64,000 nt of DNA from Candidatus Salinicoccus stercoripullorum. GTDB lineage: Bacteria > Bacillota > Bacilli > Staphylococcales > Salinicoccaceae. The translations under genes and the position numbers were made by a program. Shown here piece after piece: positions 37,813 to 47,861 of this stretch; positions within the stretch are counted from its first letter, which is position 1; each line of letters begins with the position of its first letter. The stretch covers positions 124,001 to 188,000 of the forward strand of contig DXHR01000025.1 of the NCBI GenBank assembly GCA_019113295.1, read 5' to 3'. The notes beneath the pieces were generated by a model. The model saw only the letters and a list, made by a program, of their open reading frames with translations, was not told the DNA's origin and did no database searches.

Positions 37813-38802
37813 TTATTTTGTTGTGCCACGGTATTCTATCTTGTAAGGCAGGATGACATTCGCCTCATCCACCGTCTCTTCATTCATGTATTTGGTCAAT
37901 AGTCTCATGCCAACAGCACCGATATCATAGAGCGGAAGCGCTATGCTTGAAAGCTGTGGTCTCACCATATTTACAAGCCTTGTATTGCTGCAGCTCAGCA
38001 CCTGGATATCCTCCGGAATGCGAAGATCATGATCCATTGCACTGTGCAGTACGCCAATAGCTGTTTCATCACTCATAGTAATGACGACATCCGCTTTATG
38101 GGTGCTGATCTCTTCGTAAATATCCTTGCCTGACTGGTAATCAGAACCGGCAGTAAGTATAAGACTGTCATCCACTGACTTATCTGCATCCCGGTAGGCT
38201 GATTTGATCCCTTCCTCGATATGGTTTTCGAGCTGATCTGAATAGGATGCTTTCAGGAAAACGATCCTGTCCGCGCCTGTGTCCAGGAATTTTGCTGTTG
38301 CCTCTTTGATCGCTTCGAAGTAATCAATATTTACAGACGGCAGGTTCTTATCTTTCTCGCTTGTACCGCAAATGACGACCGGCACATGGGAGTCTTTGAT
38401 ATCAGACAGTGTTTCTTCATTAAGTGCACCACCGAGAAACACTACTCCATCGACCTGTTTACTGACCAGACTCAGGAATGAATCCCTTTCCTTCTCCGGA
38501 TCATTCTCAGTATTTGTGATGATCGTCTGATATTTATACATCTCGGCAATATCATCCAGGCCTCTTGCCAATGCTGAATAATAAAGGTTGGAGATGTCGG
38601 GGATGATCACGCCCACCGTCGTGGTCTTCTTACTCGCCAGTCCGCGTGCAACCGCATTGGGTCTGTAATTCAGACGCTCAATAACATCCTTCACTTTTTT
38701 ACGGGTTTCCGGCTTGACGTTTGGATTACCGTTTAAAACCCTCGATACTGTCGCCATTGAAACTTTTGCTTCCCTGGCAACATCATAAATTGTAACAGTC
38801 AT
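37813..38802 (-). CDS. ccpA: Catabolite control protein A
   Basis: 329-residue LacI/GalR-family global regulator of carbon use; with HPr-Ser-P it binds cre sites. The N-terminal helix-turn-helix ([22 protein letters not shown], residues 4-25) and hinge helix ([15 protein letters not shown], about 45-59) are standard, followed by the periplasmic-binding-like effector domain. ATG at 38802 follows GGAGGTG; the longer reading is rejected. A cre-like site lies 27 bases upstream, so it is probably self-repressed. Adjacent to aroA as in Staphylococcus. Confidence 0.97.
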   Translation of the reverse strand: MTVTIYDVAREAKVSMATVSRVLNGNPNVKPETRKKVKDVIERLNYRPNAVARGLASKKTTTVGVIIPDISNLYYSALARGLDDIAEMYKYQTIITNTENDPEKERDSFLSLVSKQVDGVVFLGGALNEETLSDIKDSHVPVVICGTSEKDKNLPSVNIDYFEAIKEATAKFLDTGADRIVFLKASYSDQLENHIEEGIKSAYRDADKSVDDSLILTAGSDYQSGKDIYEEISTHKADVVITMSDETAIGVLHSAMDHDLRIPEDIQVLSCSNTRLVNMVRPQLSSIALPLYDIGAVGMRLLTKYMNEETVDEANVILPYKIEYRGTTK

Positions 38803-38828
38803 ATTGCGCACCTCCGTGCTTTTACTCT

Positions 38829-38842
38829 TGAAAACGCTTTTT
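38829..38842 (+). promoter_or_regulatory. cre-like site upstream of ccpA
   Basis: TGAAAACGCTTTTT fits the cre consensus at 13 of 14 positions and sits between the ccpA promoter region and its ribosome site. An inverted repeat GTCGAA-T-TTCGAC lies at 38863-38875, next to the aroA stop. Confidence 0.75.
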
Positions 38843-38879
38843 GTATTATGATAACATGAACGGTCGAATTTCGACACAA

Positions 38880-39884
38880 TTATGGTAAATTTGTATAAAA
38901 ATCATCAAACTCGGCAAAGGACATCTGCTGTTTTCTGTCACTCAGCGCCACATCGGGGGCAGGATGCACTTCAGCCATGATCCCGTCGGCTCCTGCTGCG
39001 AGCGCAGCTTTGGCACATTCTGCCATAATTTCCTTGCGTCCGGTGGAATGTGTAACATCAACCATGACGGGAAGATGGGTCGCCTGTTTCAAAAGTGGAA
39101 CTGCAGAGATATCCAGAGTATTCCGAGTACTTTTTTCATACGTCCGAATCCCTCTTTCGCAAAGGATTACACGGGGGTTCCCCTCTGCAAGTATATACTC
39201 GGCAGCATATAGAAATTCTTCCACTGTTGCACTCATTCCACGTTTCAGAAGAACCGGCGTCGAGGATCTGCCGACAGCTTTCAGCAATTCGAAATTCTGC
39301 ATGTTCCTCGCACCTATCTGGAATATATCCAGATGTGGCCGGGCCAGTTCCACATGCCCGGGGGCTGTGATCTCGCTGATTACAGCAAGACCATATTCTT
39401 CCCCGATCCTGGAAAGTATTTTAAGGCCTTCTTTACCGAGTCCCTGGAAATCATAGGGTGAGGTTCTGGGCTTGTATGCTCCTCCCCTGATGATGCCGAG
39501 ACCCTTCTCTTTCAGCATGGCTGCAACTTCTGCAGTCTGACTGTATGATTCCACGGCACAAGGACCAAAAATATTCATGGTCTCCTGTCCTCCTATTTCA
39601 TGGCCGTTTACTTCTACAATGGTGTCAGAACTTTTAAACTCCCTTGAATAGAGCATCCGCTGTCCAGTGCCACAGTCCTTCCCTGATTCATTGAACAACG
39701 ACCGGATCAGCTTTTCAACAAATTCTTTGGGGACTGTTCCATCGTAATTTGCTGTGAGTTTCTGTATATAAGCCGTCTCGTTCACATCATCTCGGGCAAC
39801 TCTCCCTTTTTGGATGCGGTCATCCATAAGATTCAACAGCTTCATGTCAATCTCAAGTAATTCATCTTCCCTGCTGTCAGTCAT
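38880..39884 (-). CDS. aroA: 3-deoxy-7-phosphoheptulonate (DAHP) synthase with degenerate chorismate mutase domain
   Basis: 334 residues. The C-terminal part (about 85-334) is a type I-beta DAHP synthase, first step of aromatic amino acid synthesis, with GPCAVES (107-113), [42 protein letters not shown] and [11 protein letters not shown] intact. The N-terminal 70 residues align to the AroQ chorismate mutase of related bifunctional enzymes, but are shorter and lack the usual G-K/D-R-E catalytic stretch, so mutase activity is doubtful. ATG at 39884 is preceded by AGGTG. The staphylococcal neighbour order with ccpA is kept. Confidence 0.93.
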   Translation of the reverse strand: MTDSREDELLEIDMKLLNLMDDRIQKGRVARDDVNETAYIQKLTANYDGTVPKEFVEKLIRSLFNESGKDCGTGQRMLYSREFKSSDTIVEVNGHEIGGQETMNIFGPCAVESYSQTAEVAAMLKEKGLGIIRGGAYKPRTSPYDFQGLGKEGLKILSRIGEEYGLAVISEITAPGHVELARPHLDIFQIGARNMQNFELLKAVGRSSTPVLLKRGMSATVEEFLYAAEYILAEGNPRVILCERGIRTYEKSTRNTLDISAVPLLKQATHLPVMVDVTHSTGRKEIMAECAKAALAAGADGIMAEVHPAPDVALSDRKQQMSFAEFDDFYTNLP

Positions 39885-39896
39885 ACAAACACCTCA

Positions 39897-39932
39897 TAAA
39901 AAATCTAACCACATGCAGACACATGTGGTTAG
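39897..39932 (-). terminator. Terminator of the ytxG-ytxH-like operon
   Basis: CTAACCACATG/CATGTGGTTAG, an 11-bp stem with a 6-base loop and minus-strand T-run, between the YtxH-like gene and aroA. Confidence 0.85.
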
Positions 39933-39952
39933 TAATATTCATACCATCCTGA

Positions 39953-40414
39953 TTACTCATTTTTCTCTTCATACCTGGACATGTCGACAGTTCTGGCATC
40001 TTTAGTATAATCCTCGCTGACTTCTTCCTGAATAGCTTCTTTCTGCGCTTTCATGTCAGATTCATCAATCGATTTTACACGATTCTTCTCGTCCATTTCA
40101 CTCTTTTTAACGACAGCCTCATCTTTTTTGTCTTTGAGTTTGTCACGGAGTTCATTGGTTTTCTGCTCCGCCTTCTCTTTAAGTGAGCTGTCAGGGCCGT
40201 CACTGCTGAGATTCTTGGAGAGTCTGTTCGCCTGGTCTGTGATATCATCCCTTAAGGCATCACCGGATTTTGGAGCCAGCAGAAGGCCTCCGATCGTTCC
40301 GACTGCGAGACCCAGAATCAGACCGATTGAAAAGTCCCGGCCTGTGGACCGGTGCACCTGCTGTTCATATTCCTCTACTCCGTGAAGATGCCGATCTCTG
40401 TTATAAGTTTCCAT
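39953..40414 (-). CDS. YtxH-like general stress protein
   Basis: 153 residues with a glycine-rich membrane segment GLILGLAVGTIGGLLLAPKSG (about 30-50) near the N-terminus, the YtxH hallmark, followed by a long, highly charged helix (KEKAEQKTNELRDKLKDKKDEA). Bacillus YtxH is a sigma-B-dependent envelope stress protein. ATG at 40414 is preceded by GGGAGG. Second gene of an operon whose promoter looks sigma-B-like. Confidence 0.85.
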   Translation of the reverse strand: METYNRDRHLHGVEEYEQQVHRSTGRDFSIGLILGLAVGTIGGLLLAPKSGDALRDDITDQANRLSKNLSSDGPDSSLKEKAEQKTNELRDKLKDKKDEAVVKKSEMDEKNRVKSIDESDMKAQKEAIQEEVSEDYTKDARTVDMSRYEEKNE

Positions 40415-40428
40415 TTTAAGACCTCCCA

Positions 40429-40989
40429 TTACTTGCGGTCATTAAGCCCTGCGTTCACGCGATTTTCATCAAGATTGTCATTTTCCGTAGTTGTTTCATT
40501 CACTGCTAAAGGCAGATTATCCGGGTCCGTTTCTGAAGTCGTGGAATATCTGGTGGAATAGGCACTGTTGCGCTTCTGCCTCATCTGCCACTTATCCGCC
40601 ACTTCCATTGCAACGTTGGACCATTGTACAACCTGTGAAATTTTATCTTCATTTTGTGAAATATTGTGAGTGATGGAATTTGTCACTCTGTCCACAGAGG
40701 AATTCAGATTCGTCATTGAATTACCGATCCCCTGTACTGCATCAACGACGGAATTCAGTTTTGCAGATTTTCCCTGTACATCTTCTGCAAGACGGTTCGT
40801 CTTATGCAGCAGGTCTGTTGATTCTCTTGTAATGCCCTGGATCTGTCCTTCCACACCATCGAGTGTCTTGGCTACATGATCCAGATTCTTTTTCACCGAA
40901 AACAATACTACTGCCAGCGCAATACATAAAATCAGAAATGCCACTGCAGCAATACCGGCGGCAATATATAAAACTATTTGCCAATCCAT
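40429..40989 (-). CDS. DUF948 (YtxG-like) membrane protein
   Basis: 186 residues: N-terminal helix (about 5-30), then LDHVAKTLDGVEGQIQGITRESTDLLHKTNRLAEDVQGK, the typical DUF948 coiled region, and a disordered Ser/Thr/Asn-rich end. Bacillus YtxG is a stress-induced partner of YtxH. The gene stands first in a two-gene unit upstream of the ytxH-like gene. GGAGG precedes ATG at a good distance. Confidence 0.88.
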   Translation of the reverse strand: MDWQIVLYIAAGIAAVAFLILCIALAVVLFSVKKNLDHVAKTLDGVEGQIQGITRESTDLLHKTNRLAEDVQGKSAKLNSVVDAVQGIGNSMTNLNSSVDRVTNSITHNISQNEDKISQVVQWSNVAMEVADKWQMRQKRNSAYSTRYSTTSETDPDNLPLAVNETTTENDNLDENRVNAGLNDRK

Positions 40990-41036
40990 TGTAACGCCTC
41001 CATCTTCTTTCTTTATTTGTTATTCATTTTATAAAA

Positions 41037-41061
41037 TAACCCGAAACACTGCCTTGTAAAC
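41037..41061 (-). promoter_or_regulatory. Sigma-B-type promoter of the ytxG-ytxH-like operon
   Basis: Minus strand GTTTAC (41056-41061), 13-base spacer, GGGTTA (41037-41042), close to the sigma-B consensus GTTTAA-N12/14-GGGTAT. Confidence 0.7.
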
Positions 41062-41077
41062 ATGTTTTACATGCAAA

Positions 41078-42376
41078 TCATGAAAGCAGTTCAGTGAAAC
41101 GTTTCTCATACTTTTGAATGTCCCCGGCCCCCATGAATATGATGACAGCCTCTGTATGGTTATTCAGACGTTCCAGGTCTCTTTCATCCAGAAGCTCCGC
41201 GTCAGGTATCAGATTGACAAGGTCCCTGCTCGACAGTCTGCCTGACTCTTCTCTGGCGGAACCGAATATATCCACTATATATGACTTGTCGGCTTCTGAG
41301 AGTGCCTCGGCAAAATCATCAAGAAACGTCTCAGTCCTGGAAAAAGTATGCGGTTGGAATACGGTCACTATTTCCCTTCCCCCGTATTTTTTACGGGCGG
41401 TCTCCAGCGTTGCACTGATTTCCCTCGGATGATGGGCGTAATCATCGACTATGACCATGCCGTTCAGGAACGTCTCACTGAACCTGCGCTTGACTCCACC
41501 GAAAGTCATGAACGCGTCTTTGATATTTTCCATATCAAGCTTCTCCAGATAGCATACCGTAATGACAGCCAGTGAATTCAGTATATGGTGGTCGCCGTGC
41601 ATCGGTATGCTGAATCTGCCCATTTTTTCCTTGCCGATATAAACATCAAAATGTGTCTCTTTGGAGTTCGTTTCGATGTTTTCCGCCCTGACATCATTAT
41701 TGCCGCCAATGCCATAGAACCAGACTGGCACATCCAGGTCCATACCGTGGACGTATTCGTCCCCGCCGTAGGCTATGACGCCTTTATTCACCTGTTTGGC
41801 CATGTCAGTGAAAGCGTCCACGACATCATCAATGCTCCTGAAATAATCAGGGTGGTCAAAATCTATATTTGTAATTATTGCGTAATCGGGATGATAGCTT
41901 AGAAAATGACGCTTGTATTCACAGGATTCGAAAGCAAAGTAATCACTGTTTTCAAGGCCGAATCCCGTGCCGTCCCCGATCAGGAACGTCGTCTCCACAT
42001 CACCGTTCATGACATGGCTGAGCAGACCCGTTGTAGAAGTTTTTCCGTGGGATCCTGTTACAGCAATGGATGTATACCTGCTCATGAAGTCAGCCAGGAA
42101 AATATGATACCTGACGACAGAGTAGCCTGATTCAAGTGCTTTTTTTATTTCAGGATGGTCATCTTTGAAGGCATTGCCTGCAATATAGGTGAATCCGTCC
42201 ACTATATTATTCTCGTCAAAATCCAGTATTTTTATGCCTTTGTCCCTCAGCTGGTGTTCAGTAAAGACTTCGCTCCCAATATCAGACCCCTGGACTTCAT
42301 GTCCAAGATCATGAAGCACCTGGGCAAGTGCACTCATCCCTGCGCCCTTAATCCCTATAAAATGATATTTTTCCAC
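41078..42376 (-). CDS. murC: UDP-N-acetylmuramate-L-alanine ligase
   Basis: 432-residue Mur ligase, adding L-Ala to UDP-MurNAc in peptidoglycan precursor synthesis. N-terminal nucleotide fold [28 protein letters not shown] loop [11 protein letters not shown] (about 108-118), and later [10 protein letters not shown] and [10 protein letters not shown] are characteristic. Start is GTG at 42376 (GGTG upstream), following the SftA-like gene by 28 bases, with which it is probably cotranscribed. Confidence 0.97.
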   Translation of the reverse strand: MEKYHFIGIKGAGMSALAQVLHDLGHEVQGSDIGSEVFTEHQLRDKGIKILDFDENNIVDGFTYIAGNAFKDDHPEIKKALESGYSVVRYHIFLADFMSRYTSIAVTGSHGKTSTTGLLSHVMNGDVETTFLIGDGTGFGLENSDYFAFESCEYKRHFLSYHPDYAIITNIDFDHPDYFRSIDDVVDAFTDMAKQVNKGVIAYGGDEYVHGMDLDVPVWFYGIGGNNDVRAENIETNSKETHFDVYIGKEKMGRFSIPMHGDHHILNSLAVITVCYLEKLDMENIKDAFMTFGGVKRRFSETFLNGMVIVDDYAHHPREISATLETARKKYGGREIVTVFQPHTFSRTETFLDDFAEALSEADKSYIVDIFGSAREESGRLSSRDLVNLIPDAELLDERDLERLNNHTEAVIIFMGAGDIQKYEKRFTELLS

Positions 42377-42404
42377 GAGTTCACCAATCTTTCTTAAAAT
42401 GAGA

Positions 42405-44279
42405 TCATCCTCCGATATGCTTCAGATGGGAGAAGACTCTTTGTTTTGAATCATGAGGCAGCACGGCACCATTCACACGGAGCGCTTTGTTCGATGTCGG
42501 AATCTGGATCAGCATGTCATTGCCGTCCATCAGTGTCTCACTGCCTTCAATGATATTGGATTTTTCATCTCTGAATGAAATGCGGGTCTGCATCATCTGC
42601 AGCCATTCAAAACGGATATTGACATCTGTTCGTGTGTGTTTCATGATCAGATGGATACCCAGCGGTTTCCCTTTTTTCAGCACCTGTACAATTGTTCTGA
42701 CAACATCCGGGTTATTGCTTTCAAAGAGTTCGGAAAGATCATCGATGACAACCGCAATCACACTTTTCCGCGATTCATAGCTGACCCTTTGATTAAAGCT
42801 GTTCAGGTTTCTGACATGGGCCCTCCTGAACTGATTATGCCTGTCATTAAGTTCCTTGAACAGACCGCTCAGTACATCCGGGTCCATCACGGATTTTTTA
42901 GGCTGGAACAGATGGGGCAGACTTTTATAATCTTCATAATGATTTTTGTCCGATGCAATCAGAATTCTGAATTCATTCGGGTTATGATTCATCATCAGTG
43001 AAGTGAGTATATTATCGATGACATTCGAAGAATCAATCTCATTATTGCCGTATATCAGCGTATGGCCCGCTTTTTGAAGTTCATAGCTGAATATCTTATC
43101 ATCAACAGTCTTTCCAACTACAAACTTGAAATCATTTTTGCGCAGCTTAAGGCTGCTCGAAGAAAACACTTTGCTGAAAGGAATATGAATCGGGTCCTTC
43201 AGCGGGAATTCGATTCCTATATTGCTCGTGCCTATGATCGGTGCAATGATCCTGAAGCTGTCAAACGGCAGATTCGGACCAAGATGCTCCCTAAGCCGGG
43301 CGATGTTGCTCAGTCTAAATGTCCGGTCCAGCTTAATTCCGAAACGGCCTATTATTCCGTTTGTTTTATAGTCAAATATTTCCGCCGGAATACCTATGGC
43401 TTCAAAAGCTCCGATTACCTGTCCGGAAAGTGTTCCGTCTGCTTCGCCGTAATCGGCTGTCAGATCACTGCCGAGCATATGTATCGAAGGCATCGTATAT
43501 TTCGGGCCCTGCCGCTTCGTTTCAATCTTACGGCTATCCAGCCGTTTTTTCTTATCATATGGTGTCATGATGACATTGTAAGGAGAAGTCGTTCCCCGGG
43601 ATGTTTTCTCCACAGGAGTTTCCTGTACGGTCCCAGTGTCTTCGTTTTCAGCCGTTTCCTGTTCGTGCCTGATGGGTGCAGGCTGTTTTCCCTTCAGATT
43701 ATACGGGTCATCATAGCGTGCCTTTTCACGTGCTTCGCGCTTTCTGCGCTCCTCAAGGCGCTTCTGTTCCTTTTTGGCGCGCAGAAGCCTTTCACGCTTC
43801 AATCCCTCTATGATCGGAGATATATATCCCTGTTCCCTGATTCCATCATCTTTTTTATCGGCCTCGATATAGGAGAGTTCCTCTCTGGAAAGTTCCTCCT
43901 TTTTTGTGCCGTGGATTGCAGAAATCAAAGGTGAGGCTCCGGGCAGCGGTTTCTGCCTGATGGGGCCGCTGAGCCCATCTTCATCAGGTTCTTCATGCTT
44001 TTTTGTGCCGTGGACTGCAGAGGGGATGTCCCTTGCTTTTGTAATTCTGAAACTGGAATCCTTCTTCTCCGGTTTTTTCGTCTCCTCAAAGAGAGTCCGT
44101 CTCTGTTCCCTTCTGATGAATGAGTCTGAATCATCTTCATCATTCACGATTTCACTCCGATGCGATTCTCCATCATTCTTTTCATCATCAAGTTCCAAAG
44201 GGAATCGGAAGCGTTCCCTGTAGCTTTTTTCATCTTCAGCTTCTCTGTTGAACTGCCTTCTCCTTCTCGATCTATCCAT
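42405..44279 (-). CDS. SftA/FtsK-like DNA translocase homologue, shortened and lacking Walker A
   Basis: 624 residues, at the place of ytpS/sftA between murC and ytpR. The N-terminal 230 residues are charged and disordered-looking, with three [14 protein letters not shown] repeats (about 85, 119 and 153) as in SftA linkers. The C-terminal half aligns with the FtsK motor: HLL.Y at 406, Walker A position [11 protein letters not shown] (410-420, normally AGTTGSGKSV), a PHL segment, [10 protein letters not shown], and Walker B VVIDDLSE (510-517). The P-loop lysine and glycines are gone, and the C-terminal gamma winged-helix domain is missing. A non-ATPase relative rather than a working pump; frame is intact. 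Confidence 0.75.
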   Translation of the reverse strand: MDRSRRRRQFNREAEDEKSYRERFRFPLELDDEKNDGESHRSEIVNDEDDSDSFIRREQRRTLFEETKKPEKKDSSFRITKARDIPSAVHGTKKHEEPDEDGLSGPIRQKPLPGASPLISAIHGTKKEELSREELSYIEADKKDDGIREQGYISPIIEGLKRERLLRAKKEQKRLEERRKREAREKARYDDPYNLKGKQPAPIRHEQETAENEDTGTVQETPVEKTSRGTTSPYNVIMTPYDKKKRLDSRKIETKRQGPKYTMPSIHMLGSDLTADYGEADGTLSGQVIGAFEAIGIPAEIFDYKTNGIIGRFGIKLDRTFRLSNIARLREHLGPNLPFDSFRIIAPIIGTSNIGIEFPLKDPIHIPFSKVFSSSSLKLRKNDFKFVVGKTVDDKIFSYELQKAGHTLIYGNNEIDSSNVIDNILTSLMMNHNPNEFRILIASDKNHYEDYKSLPHLFQPKKSVMDPDVLSGLFKELNDRHNQFRRAHVRNLNSFNQRVSYESRKSVIAVVIDDLSELFESNNPDVVRTIVQVLKKGKPLGIHLIMKHTRTDVNIRFEWLQMMQTRISFRDEKSNIIEGSETLMDGNDMLIQIPTSNKALRVNGAVLPHDSKQRVFSHLKHIGG

Positions 44280-44290
44280 ATGAACCACCT

Positions 44291-44881
44291 TTATTTAACT
44301 TCAAACGGCCGAGCCACTTCATAACTGTCGTCCAGGACATAGATACCCTTTGCGCCGTCATCTTCAAGATTCAATTCTTTTCTTGAACAAATCATGCCTG
44401 TTGATTCCACACCGCGCAGTGTGGAAGGTTTTATATACAGACCATCCGGCATTACCGCACCCACTTTGGCCACTACGACATGTTGTCCGGCATCAACATT
44501 CGGAGCGCCGCATACAATCTGAAGCACTTCATCCCCAACATCCACTTTTGTCACATTCAGCTTGTCGGCATCCGGATGCTTAGTCTTTTCCAGCACTTTC
44601 CCCACTACAAATTTCGGAGATATATCAAAGTCTATCTCATCCTCGCCGTATTCTTCGAGAACTTTGTTAATCTCACCGACAATATCCTCTGTGGGTTCGA
44701 TATTGACCCCTTCGCGCATGCTGATTTTCTTCGAAGCTTTGAAGATATTCAGTCCGATGACCTCCATGCCATCCTTTATGACAGTCAGGTCATCGTGATA
44801 TTCATATGAAGGTGATTCCGCTTTTCTGATTGTCACAAGCAGAACATCTCCAACATGTTCATTATTGTATGTCAGTTTCAT
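44291..44881 (-). CDS. ytpR: YtpR family tRNA-binding domain protein
   Basis: 196-residue protein. The C-terminal half (about 90-190) is an EMAP/Trbp111-type OB fold with [25 protein letters not shown] and [26 protein letters not shown] plus [13 protein letters not shown], as in the PheT N-terminal module. The N-terminal part is YtpR-specific (DUF4479-like). It may bind tRNA or aid translation; unproven. Of three successive ATG codons I chose 44881, eight bases after AGAGG; it overlaps the ytpQ end by 20 bases. Confidence 0.93.
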   Translation of the reverse strand: MKLTYNNEHVGDVLLVTIRKAESPSYEYHDDLTVIKDGMEVIGLNIFKASKKISMREGVNIEPTEDIVGEINKVLEEYGEDEIDFDISPKFVVGKVLEKTKHPDADKLNVTKVDVGDEVLQIVCGAPNVDAGQHVVVAKVGAVMPDGLYIKPSTLRGVESTGMICSRKELNLEDDGAKGIYVLDDSYEVARPFEVK

Positions 44882-45692
44882 CATCATTACCTCTTTTATT
44901 ATAATTCCTCTGCTTCCCCAGTATGAATACCGGTTCGAGTCTTTTCTCCCGGTAGGAGAATGACAGGGAGGTGATCGGTGTGAGTCCTTCGGCAAAGTAC
45001 TGCATCATCATCTGTGCCATGATATCGTAGCCGACGTTATTTCTGACGTCTGCGATGATCAGTACATCCTGATGGGGCAATCCGACCATCATCTCGCCCT
45101 CACATTTTTCATGCATTTCATCAAGGAACACTTCGTTCAGGATACGGGACGCATCGTAACCGTCGTTATGGTTGACGAAATAAAAATCATTCTCCTGTAT
45201 CGTATCCTTCCTGATTTCGATTTTCAGTTCCTTGAGATTATTATCCGCAAGTGTACGGATATCTTCCTGCCTCATGCCAAGGGATGAGGCAAGTTCTTCA
45301 TCGATGAGCCGGTAGCTTTTCTTGAAATCTATGGCGTAATAAATATCGGTTTCGTTCGTGTGGCTGTCTTTTATGAAGTCCACGCCACTCTTCGTCTTAT
45401 CCGGAAAACTCGTTGAACGGACTACTGGGTAGATCATTGCCTGTTCTGGATCGATCTCCTCTTCCTTCATACGTTCAAGCGTTTCATCTATATAGTATAC
45501 AATTTCATCAGCAAAATTGCTGTCTTTCTTAAATTTATCCATCGCTTTGGACAATGAAACATTGATTCCTTTTTTATTATCCTGACGCTCGATTCTGAGC
45601 GTCTCTTTTTCCCGGTCGAATGAAGTATCGAAATCACTGCGTTTCTCACCCAATTTTTCAATCACTTTATCTTTCAGCTGGAAAATATTCAT
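44862..45692 (-). CDS. ytpQ: DUF1444 family protein (YtpQ)
   Basis: 276-residue cytosolic protein with [32 protein letters not shown] at the N-terminus and [17 protein letters not shown] in the middle, both typical of DUF1444. No catalytic motif and no experimental role known. GGAGGCA precedes the ATG. It overlaps ytpR, matching Bacillus ytpQR gene order. Confidence 0.92.
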   Translation of the reverse strand: MNIFQLKDKVIEKLGEKRSDFDTSFDREKETLRIERQDNKKGINVSLSKAMDKFKKDSNFADEIVYYIDETLERMKEEEIDPEQAMIYPVVRSTSFPDKTKSGVDFIKDSHTNETDIYYAIDFKKSYRLIDEELASSLGMRQEDIRTLADNNLKELKIEIRKDTIQENDFYFVNHNDGYDASRILNEVFLDEMHEKCEGEMMVGLPHQDVLIIADVRNNVGYDIMAQMMMQYFAEGLTPITSLSFSYREKRLEPVFILGKQRNYNKRGNDDETDIQ

Positions 45693-45708
45693 TGAATTGC
45701 CTCCACTT

Positions 45709-46710
45709 CTAATCTTCGGCAGACAGTCTCAGCACCTGGTCGCCATCTTTGATAAGCCCCATCCTTCTCAACAGGATATAGAATACCAAAGTCAGTACTG
45801 CCGGTAAAACGATATGGAACACAAGCAGGGATATCCATACGTCGGTCCCCGCGCCCATCGTTTCCACCGCCATTATCTGTCCGACGAATCCACTCGTTCC
45901 CATGCCTGCGCCTGCCGCATTGTTGTCCATAGGGAAAAACACTGTCATGATCGGCGCAATGATTGCACTCGAAAGCACAGGCGGCAGTATGATGAACGGA
46001 TTCAGCAGAATATTTGGAATCTGGAGCATTGAAGTTCCCACACCGATGGAAATGAGACCTGAAGCTCCATTATCTTTATATCCTGTAACAGCCAGTCCGA
46101 CCATGTGACAGCAACAGCCGATCACAGCTGCTCCGGCTGCCAGCCCGCTGATATCAAGCATTATGGCAAGAGCCGCACTTGATAAGGGAGCAGTAAGTGT
46201 GACGCCGAATACTACTGCCACCAGTATACCCATTATAAACGGTCTCTGCTCTGTGGCAAAGCCTATGAATTCGCCGATCCCGATCATAAAATCACCGATT
46301 GCAGGCCCCACAAATCTGGCGATGAGATAACCTGCGACAATCGTCAGAAACGGGGTCACGATGATGTCAATCTTCGTCCTGCCCGCATAGAGCCGGGCGA
46401 TTTCTATCACTGCGATGCTTGTGATGTAGCTTCCGGCCACACCGCCCATATCATATGCTGCATGGCTTACAACCAGTGTGGAAAATATGACAAGTGGACC
46501 TGCTTTCAGTCCATAGGCGATGGCAGCACCGATCGCTGCACCTGTCAGTGCCATCGCCACAGCTCCAATCTCCCTCAGACCGTGAAGGTACGGAATATAA
46601 GTACCCGCCGTGTCAATGATGAGGCCGATAATCAGCGAAGAAAACAATCCCAGGGCCATAAAAGCCATGCCGTCTATAAACCATCTGCGAAGTAAGCGTC
46701 TCATGTGCAC
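45709..46710 (-). CDS. PTS EIIC-like membrane protein (PTS_EIIC_2 type)
   Basis: 333 residues with about ten hydrophobic helices, GAAIGAAIAYGLKAGPLVIFSTLVVSHAAYDMGGVAGSYI and the NNAAGAGMGTSGFVGQI segment typical of the orphan EIIC_2 family in staphylococci. No IIA or IIB partner is in the window, so sugar phosphorylation is doubtful; it may be a plain transporter. GTG start at 46710 shares one base with the aminopeptidase stop (TAGTG), with GAGGG five bases upstream. Confidence 0.83.
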   Translation of the reverse strand: MHMRRLLRRWFIDGMAFMALGLFSSLIIGLIIDTAGTYIPYLHGLREIGAVAMALTGAAIGAAIAYGLKAGPLVIFSTLVVSHAAYDMGGVAGSYITSIAVIEIARLYAGRTKIDIIVTPFLTIVAGYLIARFVGPAIGDFMIGIGEFIGFATEQRPFIMGILVAVVFGVTLTAPLSSAALAIMLDISGLAAGAAVIGCCCHMVGLAVTGYKDNGASGLISIGVGTSMLQIPNILLNPFIILPPVLSSAIIAPIMTVFFPMDNNAAGAGMGTSGFVGQIMAVETMGAGTDVWISLLVFHIVLPAVLTLVFYILLRRMGLIKDGDQVLRLSAED

Positions 46711-47789
46711 TACCGCCCTCTCAGCTCTTTCACTTTTTCAGAATCGATGCCCTTGATCAATTCTGTCAGCATCTTTTTGGCATGCAGGTAATCATTGTAA
46801 TTTATGATTGAGTGACTGGTATGGATGTAGCGGGCACATATGCCGACTACGGCACTTACGACACCTTCTCCCGTAATGTGAATGCTGCCTGCATCCGTGC
46901 CGCCCGGCGACTGGTAATATTGATGTTTGATATCGTTTCTTTCTGCAGTGTCAAGCAGATAGTCGCGCATCGGCTTAGACAGGATCATCGTCCTGTCCAT
47001 GATCCGGATCAGCGTTCCTTCACCTATTTTACCAATATCATCATCTTTTCCGGCCATGTCATTTGCAGGAGAACAGTCCACCACAAACGCAATATCCGGC
47101 TTCACCATATTCGAGCTTGCCTTCGCCCCTCTCAGGCCCACTTCCTCCTGGACATTCGCCCCTATATATAGATCGCAATCCAGTTCAGCGTCTCTGAGCA
47201 GCTCAAGTACTTCGATTGCAATCAGGCATCCGTAGCGGTTGTCCCATGCTTTTGCCAACAGCTTATCAGTCCCTTCAAGCACCTCGAAATCCACATCCGG
47301 AACAACAGAATCGCCGGGACGTATCCCCATCTCTTCCAGCTCCTCCATGGAATCTGCGCCGACATCAAGCAGCATGTCCTTGATGTCCGTTTTGCCGTCT
47401 TTCTCCCCTTTTCTGAAGTGCACAGGTACACTGCCGATGATTCCCGTAATCTCGTTGTCCTCCGACGTGCGGACCTTGAATTTATGGCTGAGCATGACAT
47501 CAGTAGACCATCCGCCGAGCGGTGTGAATTTGATCATACCATTCTTGGTGAGCTGGGTGATCATGAAGCCGACCTCATCCATATGTGCTGCCACCATCAC
47601 CTTCGGCGCATTTTCCCTGCCGGATTTCTTTACGGCGAAAATACCGCCAAGTCCATCAGTGATGATTTCATCGGCATATTTACCGAGTTCCGAACGCATG
47701 TATGCCTGAACTTTGTCTTCAAATCCCGGAGCGCCGTGAAGTTCGGTCAATGTTTTCATTCTTTTTAAAGTTTTATCGCCAAGTTTCAT
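46710..47789 (-). CDS. M42 family aminopeptidase (YtoP/PepA-like)
   Basis: 359-residue cobalt/zinc-dependent aminopeptidase of the glutamyl-aminopeptidase/TET group. AAHMDEVG with His69 and Asp71, AWDNRYG, NVQEEVGLRGA (metal and catalytic Glu pair), VVDCSPANDM and GGTDAGSIH supply the dinuclear site. Cytosolic peptide turnover is likely. ATG follows AAGGGGAA. Translationally coupled to the EIIC-like gene and divergent from the PepSY gene, as ytoP-ytzB in Bacillus. Confidence 0.94.
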   Translation of the reverse strand: MKLGDKTLKRMKTLTELHGAPGFEDKVQAYMRSELGKYADEIITDGLGGIFAVKKSGRENAPKVMVAAHMDEVGFMITQLTKNGMIKFTPLGGWSTDVMLSHKFKVRTSEDNEITGIIGSVPVHFRKGEKDGKTDIKDMLLDVGADSMEELEEMGIRPGDSVVPDVDFEVLEGTDKLLAKAWDNRYGCLIAIEVLELLRDAELDCDLYIGANVQEEVGLRGAKASSNMVKPDIAFVVDCSPANDMAGKDDDIGKIGEGTLIRIMDRTMILSKPMRDYLLDTAERNDIKHQYYQSPGGTDAGSIHITGEGVVSAVVGICARYIHTSHSIINYNDYLHAKKMLTELIKGIDSEKVKELRGR

Positions 47790-47861
47790 TGTAATTCCCC
47801 TTTAAAATTCTATTTTTTCCGGTCTCTGTGTTAAACTGACTCTGATGGGAGGGTTCAATAC

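Noticed and set aside
38803..38877. N-terminal extension of CcpA by 25 codons
   Set aside because: It would contain the ribosome site and the cre-like site; the family starts at the chosen ATG.
43062..43934. 290-codon plus-strand frame opposite the SftA-like gene
   Set aside because: Antisense shadow; composition follows the complement of the charged N-terminal region.
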